Numbered from the stretch's first letter, positions 11,653 through 20,768 are shown. The stretch is DNA of 64,000 nt from Affinundibacterium fentianense (GCF_018139545.1 NZ_JAGSPJ010000005.1:124001-188000), one strand, 5' to 3'. Translations and numbers: made by a program. The notes: generated by a model from the sequence alone, not told the origin.

Positions 11653-12047
11653 GTTTTCGTTGGTTAAACAAAGTGAAATGGGATGAAGTTGGTTTAGTCC
11701 CTGTGATAGCGCAAGAAGTGGGCAGCAATGATGTCGTCATGTTTGCATGGATGAATCGCGAAGCACTGAGTCGCACTGTAGAAACGGGTGAAGCGGTGTA
11801 CTGGAGTCGTTCACGCAAAAAATTATGGCACAAAGGTGAAGAGTCTGGTCACGTTCAAAAAGTCAAAGAAATCCGTTTAGATTGTGATGAGGACGTGATT
11901 TTACTGAAGATTGAACAAGTAGAAGGCATCGCTTGTCATACCGGACGTCATTCGTGTTTCTTCCAAAAATTTGAAGGCAATGTCGATGAGGGCGAGTGGG
12001 TCACCGTCGATCCTGTGCTGAAAGATCCCGAATCGATTTACAAATAA
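11649..12047 (+). CDS. hisI: phosphoribosyl-AMP cyclohydrolase HisI
   Basis: Zinc metalloenzyme that opens the adenine ring of phosphoribosyl-AMP. The 132-residue monofunctional protein has the family motifs [29 protein letters not shown], the Mg-binding DCDEDVI segment and the zinc-binding [11 protein letters not shown]. It overlaps hisF and ends 12 bases before hisE, which is a separate gene here rather than fused. Confidence 0.96.
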   Translation: MSFRWLNKVKWDEVGLVPVIAQEVGSNDVVMFAWMNREALSRTVETGEAVYWSRSRKKLWHKGEESGHVQKVKEIRLDCDEDVILLKIEQVEGIACHTGRHSCFFQKFEGNVDEGEWVTVDPVLKDPESIYK

Positions 12048-12059
12048 GTTGAGCACAAG

Positions 12060-12407
12060 ATGAGTCAAGAATCGATACTGCATCAATTGGCTGCGGTGAT
12101 AGAAAGTCGTAAGGCGGTCAATGGTGGCAATCCTGAAACCTCTTATGTCGCGAAACTGTTTCATAAAGGCGATGATGCGATTTTAAAAAAAATCGGCGAA
12201 GAAGCGACCGAAACCGTGATGGCAGCAAAAGATGCGCGTGTTTCTGGCGATACCTCGGATTTGCTGTATGAATGTGCGGATCTTTGGTTTCATTCGCTTG
12301 TCATGTTGGCGCAGTATAATTTGCACCCGCAACAAGTGCTAGATGAATTAGCTCGTCGTGAAGGCATTTCTGGGATAGTAGAAAAAGCGTCTCGTGCTGA
12401 TAATTAA
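12060..12407 (+). CDS. hisE: phosphoribosyl-ATP pyrophosphatase HisE
   Basis: All-alpha NTP pyrophosphatase that hydrolyses phosphoribosyl-ATP to phosphoribosyl-AMP. The 115 residues show the MazG-like metal motif [12 protein letters not shown] and the second acidic motif [11 protein letters not shown], in which the acidic side chains bind magnesium. It closes the his block; hinT and tatABC follow on the same strand with short gaps, as is usual in betaproteobacteria. Confidence 0.95.
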   Translation: MSQESILHQLAAVIESRKAVNGGNPETSYVAKLFHKGDDAILKKIGEEATETVMAAKDARVSGDTSDLLYECADLWFHSLVMLAQYNLHPQQVLDELARREGISGIVEKASRADN

Positions 12408-12451
12408 AGATCTTCTTGCGTGGATTTTGTAACAAATTTTGAGTGAACAGC

Positions 12452-12808
12452 ATGGATAACTGTATTTTTTGTAAAATTGTCGCCAAGCAGATTCCCGCGA
12501 CTGTTTTGTATGAAGATGATGAATTGCTAGCATTTAATGATATCAATCCAGCAGCTCCCGTACATTTTTTGATTATCCCCAAAAAGCATTTGTCGAGTTT
12601 GGCCGACGCAAAAGCCGAAGATGCCGTATTGTTGGGTAAAATGTTGGAATTGGCACCGAAACTAGCTGCCCAACAAGGCTGTGCTTATGTCGAGCATGCG
12701 GATGGTTCGAAGTCTGGTGGATTTAAAACCGTTGTGAATACGGGACCTAACGGTGGTCAGGTCGTCTATCACTTGCACATGCATGTGATCGGTGGCGCTA
12801 AACTGTAA
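12452..12808 (+). CDS. hinT: HIT-family purine nucleoside phosphoramidase (HinT)
   Basis: Small cytosolic hydrolase of nucleoside phosphoramidates. The 118 residues from ATG 12452 carry the zinc-type N-terminus DNCIFCKIV, AFNDINPAAPVHFLIIPK, and the histidine triad in YHLHMHVIGG. An in-frame GTG at 12443 is possible, but GAGTGA at 12441-12446 is well placed for the ATG. It lies between hisE and tatA. Confidence 0.93.
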   Translation: MDNCIFCKIVAKQIPATVLYEDDELLAFNDINPAAPVHFLIIPKKHLSSLADAKAEDAVLLGKMLELAPKLAAQQGCAYVEHADGSKSGGFKTVVNTGPNGGQVVYHLHMHVIGGAKL

Positions 12809-12855
12809 TTATTTTATTGATCGATATTTAGGGCTTGCCCCTTGAAGGAAGCATG

Positions 12856-13065
12856 ATGGGTTCATTTAGTATTTGGCATTGGTTGATCGTCTTGATCGTC
12901 GTGGTCTTGGTGTTTGGCACAAAGAAGTTGGGTAATGTCGGTAGCGATCTGGGTAAAGCCGTAAAAGGTTTTAAAGATGGTGTCAAAGGTGAGGATGAGA
13001 AGTCACCGAAAGCCGACGAGCAAAAGACCATCGATGTCGAGACAAAGGATAAATCGACACACTAA
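12856..13065 (+). CDS. tatA: Sec-independent translocase subunit TatA
   Basis: Pore-forming component of the twin-arginine translocase in the inner membrane. The approximately 70-residue protein begins [26 protein letters not shown], which is a short N-terminal membrane helix followed by the FGxxKLG hinge and the amphipathic helix [16 protein letters not shown], then a charged tail. ATGs at 12853 and 12856 are adjacent; AAGGA at 12845-12849 fits the second better. A longer TTG start at 12835 is unlikely. Confidence 0.95.
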   Translation: MGSFSIWHWLIVLIVVVLVFGTKKLGNVGSDLGKAVKGFKDGVKGEDEKSPKADEQKTIDVETKDKSTH

Positions 13066-13091
13066 TCTTCGGATGGTGTTAGAGCAGATTT

Positions 13092-13595
13092 ATGATAGAT
13101 CTCGGACTGACCAAACTTGCGCTGATCGGTGCGGTAGCATTGATTGTTATTGGGCCTAAAGATTTACCCAAAGTTGCGCGTATGGCAGGCACACTGTTCG
13201 GACGAGCGCAGCGTTATATCAGTCAAGTGAAGTCCGAAGTCAGTCGCGAAATCGAGATGGAAGAATTGCGTAAAATGCAAAAAGAAGTCGAGTCTGCTGC
13301 GCAAAATTTTGAACAAGATGTGCATCAACACATTACTGATGCAGAACACGAATTAAACCGGTTCGTCCAGCCAGAATCAACGTCCTCTTATTCCGCTTAC
13401 GATTTTGATCCACCTCCGTCTGATGAAGCCATGCTAGCCAAGGCGAAAATTTTCCGTCGTCGAAAAGTTGCAAAAAATTCTAACATTCCAAGTTGGTATA
13501 AGAACCGCCACGGTCAACGTAAGCAGGTGATTTCTGGCGCTGCACGGATGGCTCGACATCGGGTAACGCCACGTTCTAGCTCCAGTTTTTTCTGA
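13092..13595 (+). CDS. tatB: Sec-independent translocase subunit TatB
   Basis: Substrate-receptor partner of TatC. The 167 residues start with MIDLGLTKLALIGAVALIVIGPKDLPKVAR in two parts: the membrane helix and the conserved GPKDLP hinge, then a long amphipathic helix (IEMEELRKMQKEVESAAQ) and an unstructured basic tail ending in Ser/Phe residues. The length and hinge separate it from TatA. It lies 26 bases after tatA and 42 bases before tatC. Confidence 0.95.
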   Translation: MIDLGLTKLALIGAVALIVIGPKDLPKVARMAGTLFGRAQRYISQVKSEVSREIEMEELRKMQKEVESAAQNFEQDVHQHITDAEHELNRFVQPESTSSYSAYDFDPPPSDEAMLAKAKIFRRRKVAKNSNIPSWYKNRHGQRKQVISGAARMARHRVTPRSSSSFF

Positions 13596-13637
13596 TGTCC
13601 CAATTGACTCCTTCCCTTACACGAAAGAATGCCAGCC

Positions 13638-14393
13638 ATGAGTAATGACAATTTCATGGGGATGCAAGAGAGTTTTATCTCCCATTTGGTTGAGCTCCGT
13701 GATCGACTCGTAAAAGCTTGCGCTGGTATTGCCGTTGTGTGCGCGGCTTTATTTGCATGGCCGGGTCCGTCAGCGATCTATGATTACTTAGCACAACCTA
13801 TGGTGGCTGCTTTGCCTGTCGGAGCAAAGATGATTGCGACGGGCGTGATTTCTCCTTTTTTGGTGCCAATGAAGGTTACCTTGCTCTTGGCTTTTCTATT
13901 GGCTTTGCCTTGGGTTTTATATCAGGCATGGGCATTCATTGCGCCAGGTTTGTATGCCCATGAGAAACGTCTAATCGCACCCTTAGTCATTTCTTCGTCG
14001 ATTCTTTTTGCAGCTGGGGTCGCTTTTTGCTATTTCTTCGTGTTCGGTCGAGTATTTAAATTCATTTCTGAATTCGCACCAACGTCGATTACGGTTTCTC
14101 CAGACATAGAAAATTATCTCGATTTCGTCATGTCCATGTGCCTCGCATTTGGCCTGACCTTTGAAGTCCCAATCGTAGTGATTGTCTTAGTCCGCACAGG
14201 GATTCTGACAGTGGAAAAATTAAAGGCGATCCGTTCGTACGTGATCGTTGGTGCATTTGTGATTGCGGCGGTAGTCACTCCGCCGGATGTCGTGAGTCAA
14301 TTAGCACTCGCAGTACCGATGTGGATGTTGTTTGAATTAGGTCTATTTGTTGCACCAATTTTTGTTAAAGCAACACAGGCACCACCTGATTGA
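13638..14393 (+). CDS. tatC: Sec-independent translocase subunit TatC
   Basis: Polytopic receptor that recognises the twin-arginine motif. The protein has six membrane segments and the hallmark N-terminal ISHLVELRDRL, the loop FLVPMKVTLLLAFLLALPWVL read in two parts, and the C-terminal region VVTPPDVVSQLALAVPMWMLFELG with the conserved PPD. The start may be ATG 13629 (MPAMSNDN) or 13638; neither has a strong ribosome site, and I chose the second. It is the last gene of hinT-tatABC; the next gene converges. Confidence 0.95.
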   Translation: MSNDNFMGMQESFISHLVELRDRLVKACAGIAVVCAALFAWPGPSAIYDYLAQPMVAALPVGAKMIATGVISPFLVPMKVTLLLAFLLALPWVLYQAWAFIAPGLYAHEKRLIAPLVISSSILFAAGVAFCYFFVFGRVFKFISEFAPTSITVSPDIENYLDFVMSMCLAFGLTFEVPIVVIVLVRTGILTVEKLKAIRSYVIVGAFVIAAVVTPPDVVSQLALAVPMWMLFELGLFVAPIFVKATQAPPD

Positions 14394-14401
14394 TGAGTCG
14401 G

Positions 14402-15079
14402 CTAGCTGAAGCTAGCGCCACGCAGCCAGCGCACTAAAGGCAGTGCAGTCTTAAATCCATTGACTAGTTTTTGATGCACGTCTTCATATAGCATCCCTTC
14501 GAGCGAGCATTCGGTCCAAACCATCATGCTTTTCAGTTTTAAGTACTCGATTAAGGCATGATCAGGATCATAGCCTTTTGGTGGACGTTGTAATTTTCCT
14601 TCTTCCTGCAGCTCGCCGAAGCAATCTTTGAGCGCTCTATTCTTCAGCACTTTCTTAAAGCCAGCTTCGTCTTCGAGTAAATGTGTGCGTATGTTTCTCA
14701 GCCGATCGGCCGGAGGCATATATTCTCCGACCGCGAAAAGTAAGCGATTGTCTTGGCTAATTTGGAAGTAGTATGCTGGCCCGCCGCCTTCACTTGGTTT
14801 CTTGCGCCCGCTAGGAAGTATGGACGCAGAAAAGTAGGTTTTATACGGTGATTTATCCTTGCCAAAACGGACATCGCGATTGATGCGAAACAAGGCTTTT
14901 TTGGGATCGCATTGCGCAATCAAAAGATCATGTTTGCTGAGATCTTGAATTAAGCGTGTCACCATATGTAAAAATTCGGCACGCAAAATATCGTAGCGCG
15001 GCTTGTTCATGACAAACCACGCACGGTTATTGTTTTCTGACAGTTCGAATAAAAAACGACTGAGTTCGGCAATATGCAT
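14402..15079 (-). CDS. DUF2461 family protein
   Basis: A 225-residue cytosolic protein of the DUF2461/TIGR02453 family, whose function is not established. Recognisable features are the N-terminal LSRFLFELSENNNRAWFVMNKPRYD, here read as LSENNNRAWF plus following helix, the RINRDVRFGKDKSPYKT block (residues about 68-85) and GGPAYYFQIS. It converges on tatC with only 8 bases between the stops, and starts 32 bases downstream of the HtrA gene's stop on the same strand, so the two minus-strand genes may be co-transcribed. Confidence 0.85.
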   Translation of the reverse strand: MHIAELSRFLFELSENNNRAWFVMNKPRYDILRAEFLHMVTRLIQDLSKHDLLIAQCDPKKALFRINRDVRFGKDKSPYKTYFSASILPSGRKKPSEGGGPAYYFQISQDNRLLFAVGEYMPPADRLRNIRTHLLEDEAGFKKVLKNRALKDCFGELQEEGKLQRPPKGYDPDHALIEYLKLKSMMVWTECSLEGMLYEDVHQKLVNGFKTALPLVRWLRGASFS

Positions 15080-15111
15080 CTTTTTCTCTTTGTCTCTAAT
15101 TTTCGTCTGAC

Positions 15112-16275
15112 TTATTCTTCGGGCTTGAATGGGGGACGTTTACCAACGACGATATCGAGTTGGATTTCATTTGACTGCCGTACTACTTTTAATTTCGCTT
15201 TGGAATTGGGTTTGAGTTGCGCAATCTGATTCATCATTTCTCGACTATTCAAAAATGGTTTGCCGTCGATGGCGACACAAATATCGCCAGGTTTCACACC
15301 CGCTTGATCGGCAGGCCCACCGCGTACGACTGCTGCGACGATCGAGCCTTTGGTTTGTTTGATGTTAAAGCTTTCAGCCATTTCAGCCGTGATATCCTCT
15401 GGGCTGATTCCAAGGTATCCTCGAACCACTTGTCCATCGGTAATAATCGCTTCCATCACCATCTTAATTGTCGAAACTGGTATCGCGAAACCGATTCCAA
15501 GGGAGCCACCATTCTGCGAATAGATGGCTGAATTAATTCCCAGTAAATTGCCATTCGCATCGATCAAAGCACCGCCCGAGTTTCCGGGGTTGACCGCCGC
15601 ATCGGTTTGAATGAAGTTCTCATAAGTATTGATGCCTACACTATTTCTACCTAGTGCAGAGACGATGCCCATAGTGACGGTTTGCCCTACACCAAATGGA
15701 TTGCCAATCGCTAATACAACATCACCAACATTGGCTTCCTCCGAGTGGCCTAAGGTGATCGCTGGTAAGTCCTTCAAATCAATTTGTAAAACAGCGAGGT
15801 CTGTATCTGGATCCGTACCGATAATTTTTGCACTGGCTTGTCTTCCATCAGCTAATGCAACTTCAATCGCATTCGCGCCTTGTATCACGTGATTATTCGT
15901 CAGGATATGTCCTTGTGGGCTCATAATAACGCCAGAGCCGCTACTTGATGGACGCTCGGATTTTGGGCGAGCCTGTTCGCCGAAAAATCGTTTGAAAAAA
16001 GGATCACTCAAAAGTGGGTTTGTGTTGTTCGAATTTCGCGATGCACTGATATTCACAACCGAAGGCATCGCTCGCTTCGCCGCCAAATTGTAGGAATTCG
16101 GCGAGGTTTTCTTGGTGCTAGGTGCCTCGATGAGTGTCGCCGTAGAGCTTAGACTCAAACTTTTATTGATGCCAAAGCCTTGCTGTACCCATTGGGGCTT
16201 TAAGGTAGTTACAATAAACCAAAGTGCCAAACCCACGGTGATGGTTTGTGCAAATAATAGCCATAGACGACGCAT
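15112..16275 (-). CDS. membrane-anchored HtrA-type serine protease (DegS-like)
   Basis: Periplasmic trypsin-like protease with one PDZ domain. The 387 residues comprise an N-terminal membrane anchor (about 5-24), a linker, the protease domain with the triad His129 (TNNHVI), Asp159 (DTDLAVL) and Ser233 (NPGNSGGAL), and a single PDZ domain from about 285 to 380 (GYLGISPEDIT, GGPADQAGVKPGDICVAIDG read as two motifs). One PDZ plus a membrane anchor is the DegS architecture, suggesting envelope-stress sensing, but many Burkholderiales carry this type outside a sigma-E pathway. The start codon is 12 bases from the divergent nif3-like gene. Confidence 0.9.
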   Translation of the reverse strand: MRRLWLLFAQTITVGLALWFIVTTLKPQWVQQGFGINKSLSLSSTATLIEAPSTKKTSPNSYNLAAKRAMPSVVNISASRNSNNTNPLLSDPFFKRFFGEQARPKSERPSSSGSGVIMSPQGHILTNNHVIQGANAIEVALADGRQASAKIIGTDPDTDLAVLQIDLKDLPAITLGHSEEANVGDVVLAIGNPFGVGQTVTMGIVSALGRNSVGINTYENFIQTDAAVNPGNSGGALIDANGNLLGINSAIYSQNGGSLGIGFAIPVSTIKMVMEAIITDGQVVRGYLGISPEDITAEMAESFNIKQTKGSIVAAVVRGGPADQAGVKPGDICVAIDGKPFLNSREMMNQIAQLKPNSKAKLKVVRQSNEIQLDIVVGKRPPFKPEE

Positions 16276-16287
16276 AATGAGGTTGGT

Positions 16288-17055
16288 ATGTTAAATAAAT
16301 CGGTAGAGAGAAAAGCACTGGCGCAATTTCTCGATAAAGAACTACAAGTGGCACGTTTTCGTGATTATTGCCCAAATGGGCTACAGGTGGAAGGGCGCGA
16401 TGAAATTAAGCGTATTGTTAGTGGTGTTACTGCTTGCCAAACTTTGCTCGATCGGGCAGTGGAACTCCGTGCTGATGCAGTACTGGTTCACCATGGTTAC
16501 TTTTGGCGAGGCGAAGATACGCGTATAGTCGGTCAAAAATTAAAACGCCTAAAAACTTTGATTGATCATAGCATGTCTCTATTTGCTTACCATTTGCCCT
16601 TGGACTCTCATCCTAGTTTGGGGAATAATGCGCAGCTTGCGCAACTATTCGGATTTGATGTTTCTGCTCGCTTTGGTGAGGACGAACTTGGCTGGCTTGG
16701 GCATGTTCAATCTGAGTCTATTAGCAAGCTATCGGATTTATGCACCCATCTTTCAAGTCGACTTGGACGAGAAGTATTGGCAATCGGCAATCCTGATCAA
16801 GTGATTGAGACAATTGCCTGGTGTTCGGGTGCAGCACAAAATATGCTCAGCGCGGCGATTGAATCTGGTGCTAGCGTATTTATTAGCGGCGAGATTTCGG
16901 AACCCACAGTACATTTGGCTCGTGAATCCGGCGTTGCCTATATTTCCGCGGGCCATCATGCAACTGAACGATATGGGGTGAAGGCGTTGGGCCAGCGCAT
17001 TGCCGAAGAGTTTGGTATCGAACATTATTTCGTTGATGTCGATAATCCGGTTTAA
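16288..17055 (+). CDS. Nif3/YbgI-like dinuclear metal-centre protein
   Basis: Member of the Nif3-like family of toroidal hexamers with a two-metal site; some members act as GTP cyclohydrolase-like proteins but the physiological role is uncertain. The 255 residues contain the metal ligands in VLVHHGYFWRG, FAYHLPLDSHPSLGNNAQL and GHHATERYGVKALG, plus the N-terminal DYCPNGLQVEG. It diverges from the HtrA gene with only 12 bases between start codons, so each promoter must lie inside the other's coding region. An intrinsic terminator follows. Confidence 0.9.
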   Translation: MLNKSVERKALAQFLDKELQVARFRDYCPNGLQVEGRDEIKRIVSGVTACQTLLDRAVELRADAVLVHHGYFWRGEDTRIVGQKLKRLKTLIDHSMSLFAYHLPLDSHPSLGNNAQLAQLFGFDVSARFGEDELGWLGHVQSESISKLSDLCTHLSSRLGREVLAIGNPDQVIETIAWCSGAAQNMLSAAIESGASVFISGEISEPTVHLARESGVAYISAGHHATERYGVKALGQRIAEEFGIEHYFVDVDNPV

Positions 17056-17071
17056 GTGAGGTAAAAAGTAA

Positions 17072-17098
17072 AAAAAGCCGCATAAATTGCGGCTTTTT
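17072..17098. terminator. bidirectional intrinsic terminator
   Basis: AAAAAGCCGC at 17072-17081 pairs with GCGGCTTTTT at 17089-17098 around a seven-base loop. The A-run before and T-run after let it serve both the nif3-like gene and the convergent mscL. Confidence 0.93.
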
Positions 17099-17114
17099 TA
17101 TCGTCTGCGCAGTG

Positions 17115-17546
17115 TTATTTTTTTAATGCATCGCGAATTTCACGCAATAGGGCGATGTCTTCAGGTGTTGGGGCTGGTTCAGCAGGGACGGCTGCCGCCG
17201 CAGCTGCGTCTTTCTTTTTCATTAAGTTTACCAAGCGCACCATTTGAAAAATAATGAAAGCGAGAATAATGAAATTGAGAGAAATTGTTAAAAAATTCCC
17301 GTATGCTAAAACCGCACCTGCTTTCTTTGCTTCCGCAAGGGCCAAGTTCGTACCTTGACCATTCAAAGGGAGATAATAGTTTGCAAAATCCAAGCCACCA
17401 AATATCTTGCCAACGACTGGCATGACAACGTCGCCGACCAATGAATCGACTATTTTTCCGAAAGCGGCGCCGATGATGACACCGACAGCTAAGTCGATTA
17501 CGTTGCCTTGCGCGGCAAAGCTCTTAAATTCTTGCATCATGCCCAT
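17115..17546 (-). CDS. mscL: large-conductance mechanosensitive channel MscL
   Basis: Homopentameric inner-membrane channel that opens under membrane tension and protects against hypo-osmotic shock. The 143-residue protein has the amphipathic N-terminal helix [20 protein letters not shown], of which the first part lies on the membrane, the pore helix with [22 protein letters not shown] (read as the AAFGKIV gate followed by the conserved MP), a periplasmic loop, the second helix (about 79-100), and a charged cytoplasmic C-terminal helix ending REIRDALKK. It starts M-G-M-M; the first or third Met may be used. Confidence 0.95.
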   Translation of the reverse strand: MGMMQEFKSFAAQGNVIDLAVGVIIGAAFGKIVDSLVGDVVMPVVGKIFGGLDFANYYLPLNGQGTNLALAEAKKAGAVLAYGNFLTISLNFIILAFIIFQMVRLVNLMKKKDAAAAAAVPAEPAPTPEDIALLREIRDALKK

Positions 17547-17937
17547 AAAATTCCCCTAAAAACGATAATTTTCAAAAACAAGTCAGGTGCAAAGAGTGAA
17601 TGATGTTCTCTTTGCAAAGCGAGTTCACAGTATGTGGTAAAACGGCAATATCATAAGCTGCAAAATTCAGAAGCTTGAAGATTTATTGTCAATTTTTGTG
17701 AATCTTTGGCGTAAATGTTGTTATTCCTGACTTGATTTAATAGTCTAGTCGTTTTTAAACCAGTGTTTTCGGTTCATTTGAAGATAATTCTGCCTAAAAA
17801 TGCCGCAAATCGTCCTGCAGAGCATCTTTTTCTTTAAATCACCACTCAGCTCCTTTATAATTTAAGGTTGTAAGAAGTGTAGGGTTATTGGAGCCATATA
17901 CTTCGTCAAGTTTGATTTTTGATAGATTGGGGTTTGT
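17547..17937. other. mscL-petA divergent intergenic region
   Basis: 391 bases with no supportable gene. The right part holds the petA promoter candidate (17833-17861). The left part must contain the mscL promoter on the minus strand, which I could not place confidently. Confidence 0.6.
17833..17861 (+). promoter_or_regulatory. sigma-70 type promoter for petABC
   Basis: TTTAAA at 17833-17838 (four of six match to TTGACA), a 17-base spacer, and a perfect TATAAT at 17856-17861. Transcription would start near 17868, giving a leader of about 70 bases before the petA ATG at 17938, which has a GGGG ribosome site (17929-17932 region). Confidence 0.6.
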
Positions 17938-18552
17938 ATGAGTATCGAAAAGCAGGTCGATTCAGGCCGTCGCGGCTTACTCGTTGCAACGTGCGCGGCA
18001 GGTGGCGCGGCAGGTTTGGCAACAGCTGGTGCGCTGGTGAGTACTTTTCAACCGTCCGAGCGCGCAAAAGCGGCGGGCGCGCCAGTCGAGGTGGATATTT
18101 CCAGCTTGAAACCTGGTGAAATGAGTACAACAGAGTGGCGCGGTAAGCCAGTCTGGATTTTGAAGCGTACGCCAGAAATGATGGAAAGTCTGAAGAAGAC
18201 GGAAGATAAAGTCGCAGATCCAAAATCTGAAAAGCCGTACACGATGGCGATGCCAGAATACTGCGATAAACAAACGCGTTCGCGTAAAGAACATAGCGAC
18301 ATTTTAGTGACTGTTGGCATTTGTTCACACTTAGGTTGCTCTCCAAGCTCCAAGTTTGCTGCCGGCGCACAACCGTCTTTGCCAGATGATTGGCAAGGTG
18401 GCTTTTTGTGCCCATGCCATGGTTCGACGTTTGATTTGGCTGGTCGCGTTTATAAAAATAAACCAGCTCCACAGAATCTGGACGTACCACCTCACATGTT
18501 TTTATCAGATACCAAAATCATCATCGGTAAAGATGAGAAAGGCGAGGCTTAA
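17938..18552 (+). CDS. petA: ubiquinol-cytochrome c reductase Rieske iron-sulfur subunit
   Basis: 2Fe-2S subunit of the cytochrome bc1 complex, passing electrons from ubiquinol to cytochrome c1. The 204 residues begin with a twin-arginine-type region (SGRRGLLVAT) and a Gly/Ala-rich membrane helix to about residue 37. The cluster ligands are Cys129-His131 in CSHLGC and Cys158-His161 in CPCHGS, with Cys134 and Cys160 forming the usual disulfide. The arginine pair fits Tat-dependent insertion, and tatABC lies 4 kb upstream. petB follows after 2 bases. Confidence 0.97.
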   Translation: MSIEKQVDSGRRGLLVATCAAGGAAGLATAGALVSTFQPSERAKAAGAPVEVDISSLKPGEMSTTEWRGKPVWILKRTPEMMESLKKTEDKVADPKSEKPYTMAMPEYCDKQTRSRKEHSDILVTVGICSHLGCSPSSKFAAGAQPSLPDDWQGGFLCPCHGSTFDLAGRVYKNKPAPQNLDVPPHMFLSDTKIIIGKDEKGEA

Positions 18553-18554
18553 TC

Positions 18555-19964
18555 ATGGCATTTGTTGAGAAAAAACTTCCAGACGACGCTCCAGCGCTGG
18601 ATAAGGCTTTGAATTGGGTCGACTCTCGTTTTCCATTAACTAAACTGTGGAATGATCAGTGGGGTAAGTATTACGCTCCAAAGAATTTCAACTTCTGGTA
18701 TATCTTTGGCTCTCTCGCGATGTTGGTGTTGGTCATCCAAATTGTGACCGGTATCTTCTTGGTGATGCACTATAAACCAGACGCGAATTTGGCGTTTGCT
18801 TCGGTTGAATACATCATGCGTGAAGTTCCGTCAGGTTGGTTAGTGCGTTACATGCACTCAACTGGCGCTTCTGCTTTCTTTATCATCGTGTACTTACACA
18901 TGACCCGTGGCTTGCTCTACGGCTCTTATCGTAAGCCACGGGAATTGATTTGGTTGTTTGGCTTTGCAATCTTCTTGTGCTTGATGGCTGAAGCTTTCTT
19001 CGGTTACCTCTTGCCATGGGGCCAAATGTCATACTGGGGTGCTCAAGTTATTGTTAACTTGTTTGGCGCTATCCCATTCATCGGCCCAGATTTGTCTTTG
19101 TGGATTCGCGGTGACTATGTGGTGTCTGACGCGACATTGAATCGTTTCTTCTCCTTCCACGTGATTGCCATTCCATTGGTATTGTTGGGCTTGGTTGTTG
19201 CTCACTTGATCGCATTGCATGAAGTGGGTTCAAATAACCCAGATGGTATCGAAATCAAAGAAAACTTAGATGCCGATGGTCACCCGGTTGATGGCGTACC
19301 TTCACATCCATATTACACATTCCACGATATTTTCGGCGTGACTGTGTTCTTGACGATTTTCAGTGCCGTGGTTTTTTTCGCTCCAGAAATGGGCGGCTAC
19401 TTCCTTGAGTACAACAACTTTATCCCTGCGGATTCTTTGAAAACGCCTCCGCATATTGCACCTACATGGTATTTCACTCCGTTCTACTCGATCTTGCGTG
19501 CAACAACTTCTGAGTTCTTGTATGTGGTGCAGTTTGGTACAGCCGCTTTTGTTGCTTTGATTTGGTTGAAATCTGGTTTAGGTTTCATCACTAAGGCAGC
19601 GATTGCTGGTATTGCCTTAGTTGCGATCGTTGGCATGATGCCTTTCGGCTTAGATGCGAAATTCTGGGGCGTTGTATTGTTTGGTGGCTCTGTTGTGATC
19701 TTGGCGTTCTTGCCATGGTTGGACAAATCTCCAGTGAAATCAATTCGCTACCGTCCAGATTGGCACAAATATGTGTACATCGTGTTTGGTATCGCTTTCG
19801 TTACTTTGGGTTACCTCGGCGTGCAAGCACCATCACCAACGGGTGAACGTGTTTCCCAAGTTTGTGCATTGATTTATTACGGCTTCTTCTTATTGATGCC
19901 ATGGTGGAGTGCAATGGGAACTTTCAAACCAGTGCCAAAACGCGTGACGTTTGCTGCGCATTGA
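18555..19964 (+). CDS. petB: cytochrome b subunit of the bc1 complex
   Basis: Eight-helix di-haem membrane subunit that oxidises and reduces quinones at the Qo and Qi sites. The 469 residues are the full-length form rather than the split b6/IV form. Haem ligand histidines are visible in MHSTGASAFFIIVYLHMTRG and in FSFHVIAIPLVLLGLVVAH, and the Qo-site PEW-type region appears as APTWYFTPFYSILRA. It extends past the eighth helix with a basic tail (VPKRVTFAAH). Gene order petA-petB-petC is standard. Confidence 0.97.
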   Translation: MAFVEKKLPDDAPALDKALNWVDSRFPLTKLWNDQWGKYYAPKNFNFWYIFGSLAMLVLVIQIVTGIFLVMHYKPDANLAFASVEYIMREVPSGWLVRYMHSTGASAFFIIVYLHMTRGLLYGSYRKPRELIWLFGFAIFLCLMAEAFFGYLLPWGQMSYWGAQVIVNLFGAIPFIGPDLSLWIRGDYVVSDATLNRFFSFHVIAIPLVLLGLVVAHLIALHEVGSNNPDGIEIKENLDADGHPVDGVPSHPYYTFHDIFGVTVFLTIFSAVVFFAPEMGGYFLEYNNFIPADSLKTPPHIAPTWYFTPFYSILRATTSEFLYVVQFGTAAFVALIWLKSGLGFITKAAIAGIALVAIVGMMPFGLDAKFWGVVLFGGSVVILAFLPWLDKSPVKSIRYRPDWHKYVYIVFGIAFVTLGYLGVQAPSPTGERVSQVCALIYYGFFLLMPWWSAMGTFKPVPKRVTFAAH

Positions 19965-19989
19965 TCAGATTAAGCGAGGAATATTTAGC

Positions 19990-20754
19990 ATGAAATTACT
20001 TAAAAAACTGATCGTCTCTTTGGCATTCGTACCAGCGTTAGCGCTTGCTAACAGTGGTGGTTTCCCATTGGACCGTGCGCCAGATCGTTCAACAGATTTG
20101 GCGGCCTTGCAAAATGGCGCAAAATTGTTCGTTAATTACTGTCTGAATTGCCACTCAGCAGTGTCGATGCGTTACAACCGTTTGCGTGATCTGGGTTTGA
20201 CTGAAGATCAAATCAAGAGCAATTTGCTGTTCACTGGCGAAAAAGTCGGTGAACTGATGAAGACCAGCTTGAGTGCGAAAGATGCAAAGGAATGGTTTGG
20301 TGCGGTGCCGCCAGATCTGTCTGTTATCGCTCGTGCTAAGGCGTCCGGTGAAGGCACCGGTGCTGATTGGTTATACACCTATCTGCGCACATACTACAAA
20401 GACGATAGTCGACCAACGGGTTGGAACAATATGTTGTTCCCGAATGTTGGTATGCCGCACGCATTGTGGGAGTTGCAAGGTGTTCGTGCAGCGAAATTTG
20501 AAACAGTGGAAGACGCTCATGATAAGTCAAAAACTGAGCACAAATTCGTTGGTTTCGAAACTTTGTCAGCTGGGAAATTGAGCGCAGTTGAATACGATAA
20601 TGCAGTCGGTGATTTGGTTGCGTATTTGCAATGGATGGGTGAGCCCGCACAAAACAATCGTAAGCGCTTAGGCGTTTGGGTTGTGATGTTTATGGGTCTG
20701 CTGGCGACATTAGCATGGCGCTTGAATGCCTCCTACTGGAAAGAAGTAAAATAA
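19990..20754 (+). CDS. petC: cytochrome c1 subunit of the bc1 complex
   Basis: Periplasm-facing c-type cytochrome that takes electrons from the Rieske centre. From ATG 19990 it has 254 residues: signal peptide ending ALALA, haem motif CLNCH at 51-55, the axial Met region MLFPNVGMPHALWELQG, and a C-terminal anchor helix (LGVWVVMFMGLLATLAW). The longer frame from 19951 overlaps petB and lacks a signal start, whereas AGGA at 19977-19980 serves the ATG used here. It completes the petABC operon. Confidence 0.96.
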   Translation: MKLLKKLIVSLAFVPALALANSGGFPLDRAPDRSTDLAALQNGAKLFVNYCLNCHSAVSMRYNRLRDLGLTEDQIKSNLLFTGEKVGELMKTSLSAKDAKEWFGAVPPDLSVIARAKASGEGTGADWLYTYLRTYYKDDSRPTGWNNMLFPNVGMPHALWELQGVRAAKFETVEDAHDKSKTEHKFVGFETLSAGKLSAVEYDNAVGDLVAYLQWMGEPAQNNRKRLGVWVVMFMGLLATLAWRLNASYWKEVK

Positions 20755-20768
20755 GTGTAAATTAGTCG

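Noticed and set aside
17906..18490. 194-codon minus-strand frame over petA
   Set aside because: Shadow of the Rieske gene in another frame; no motif, and petA is certain.
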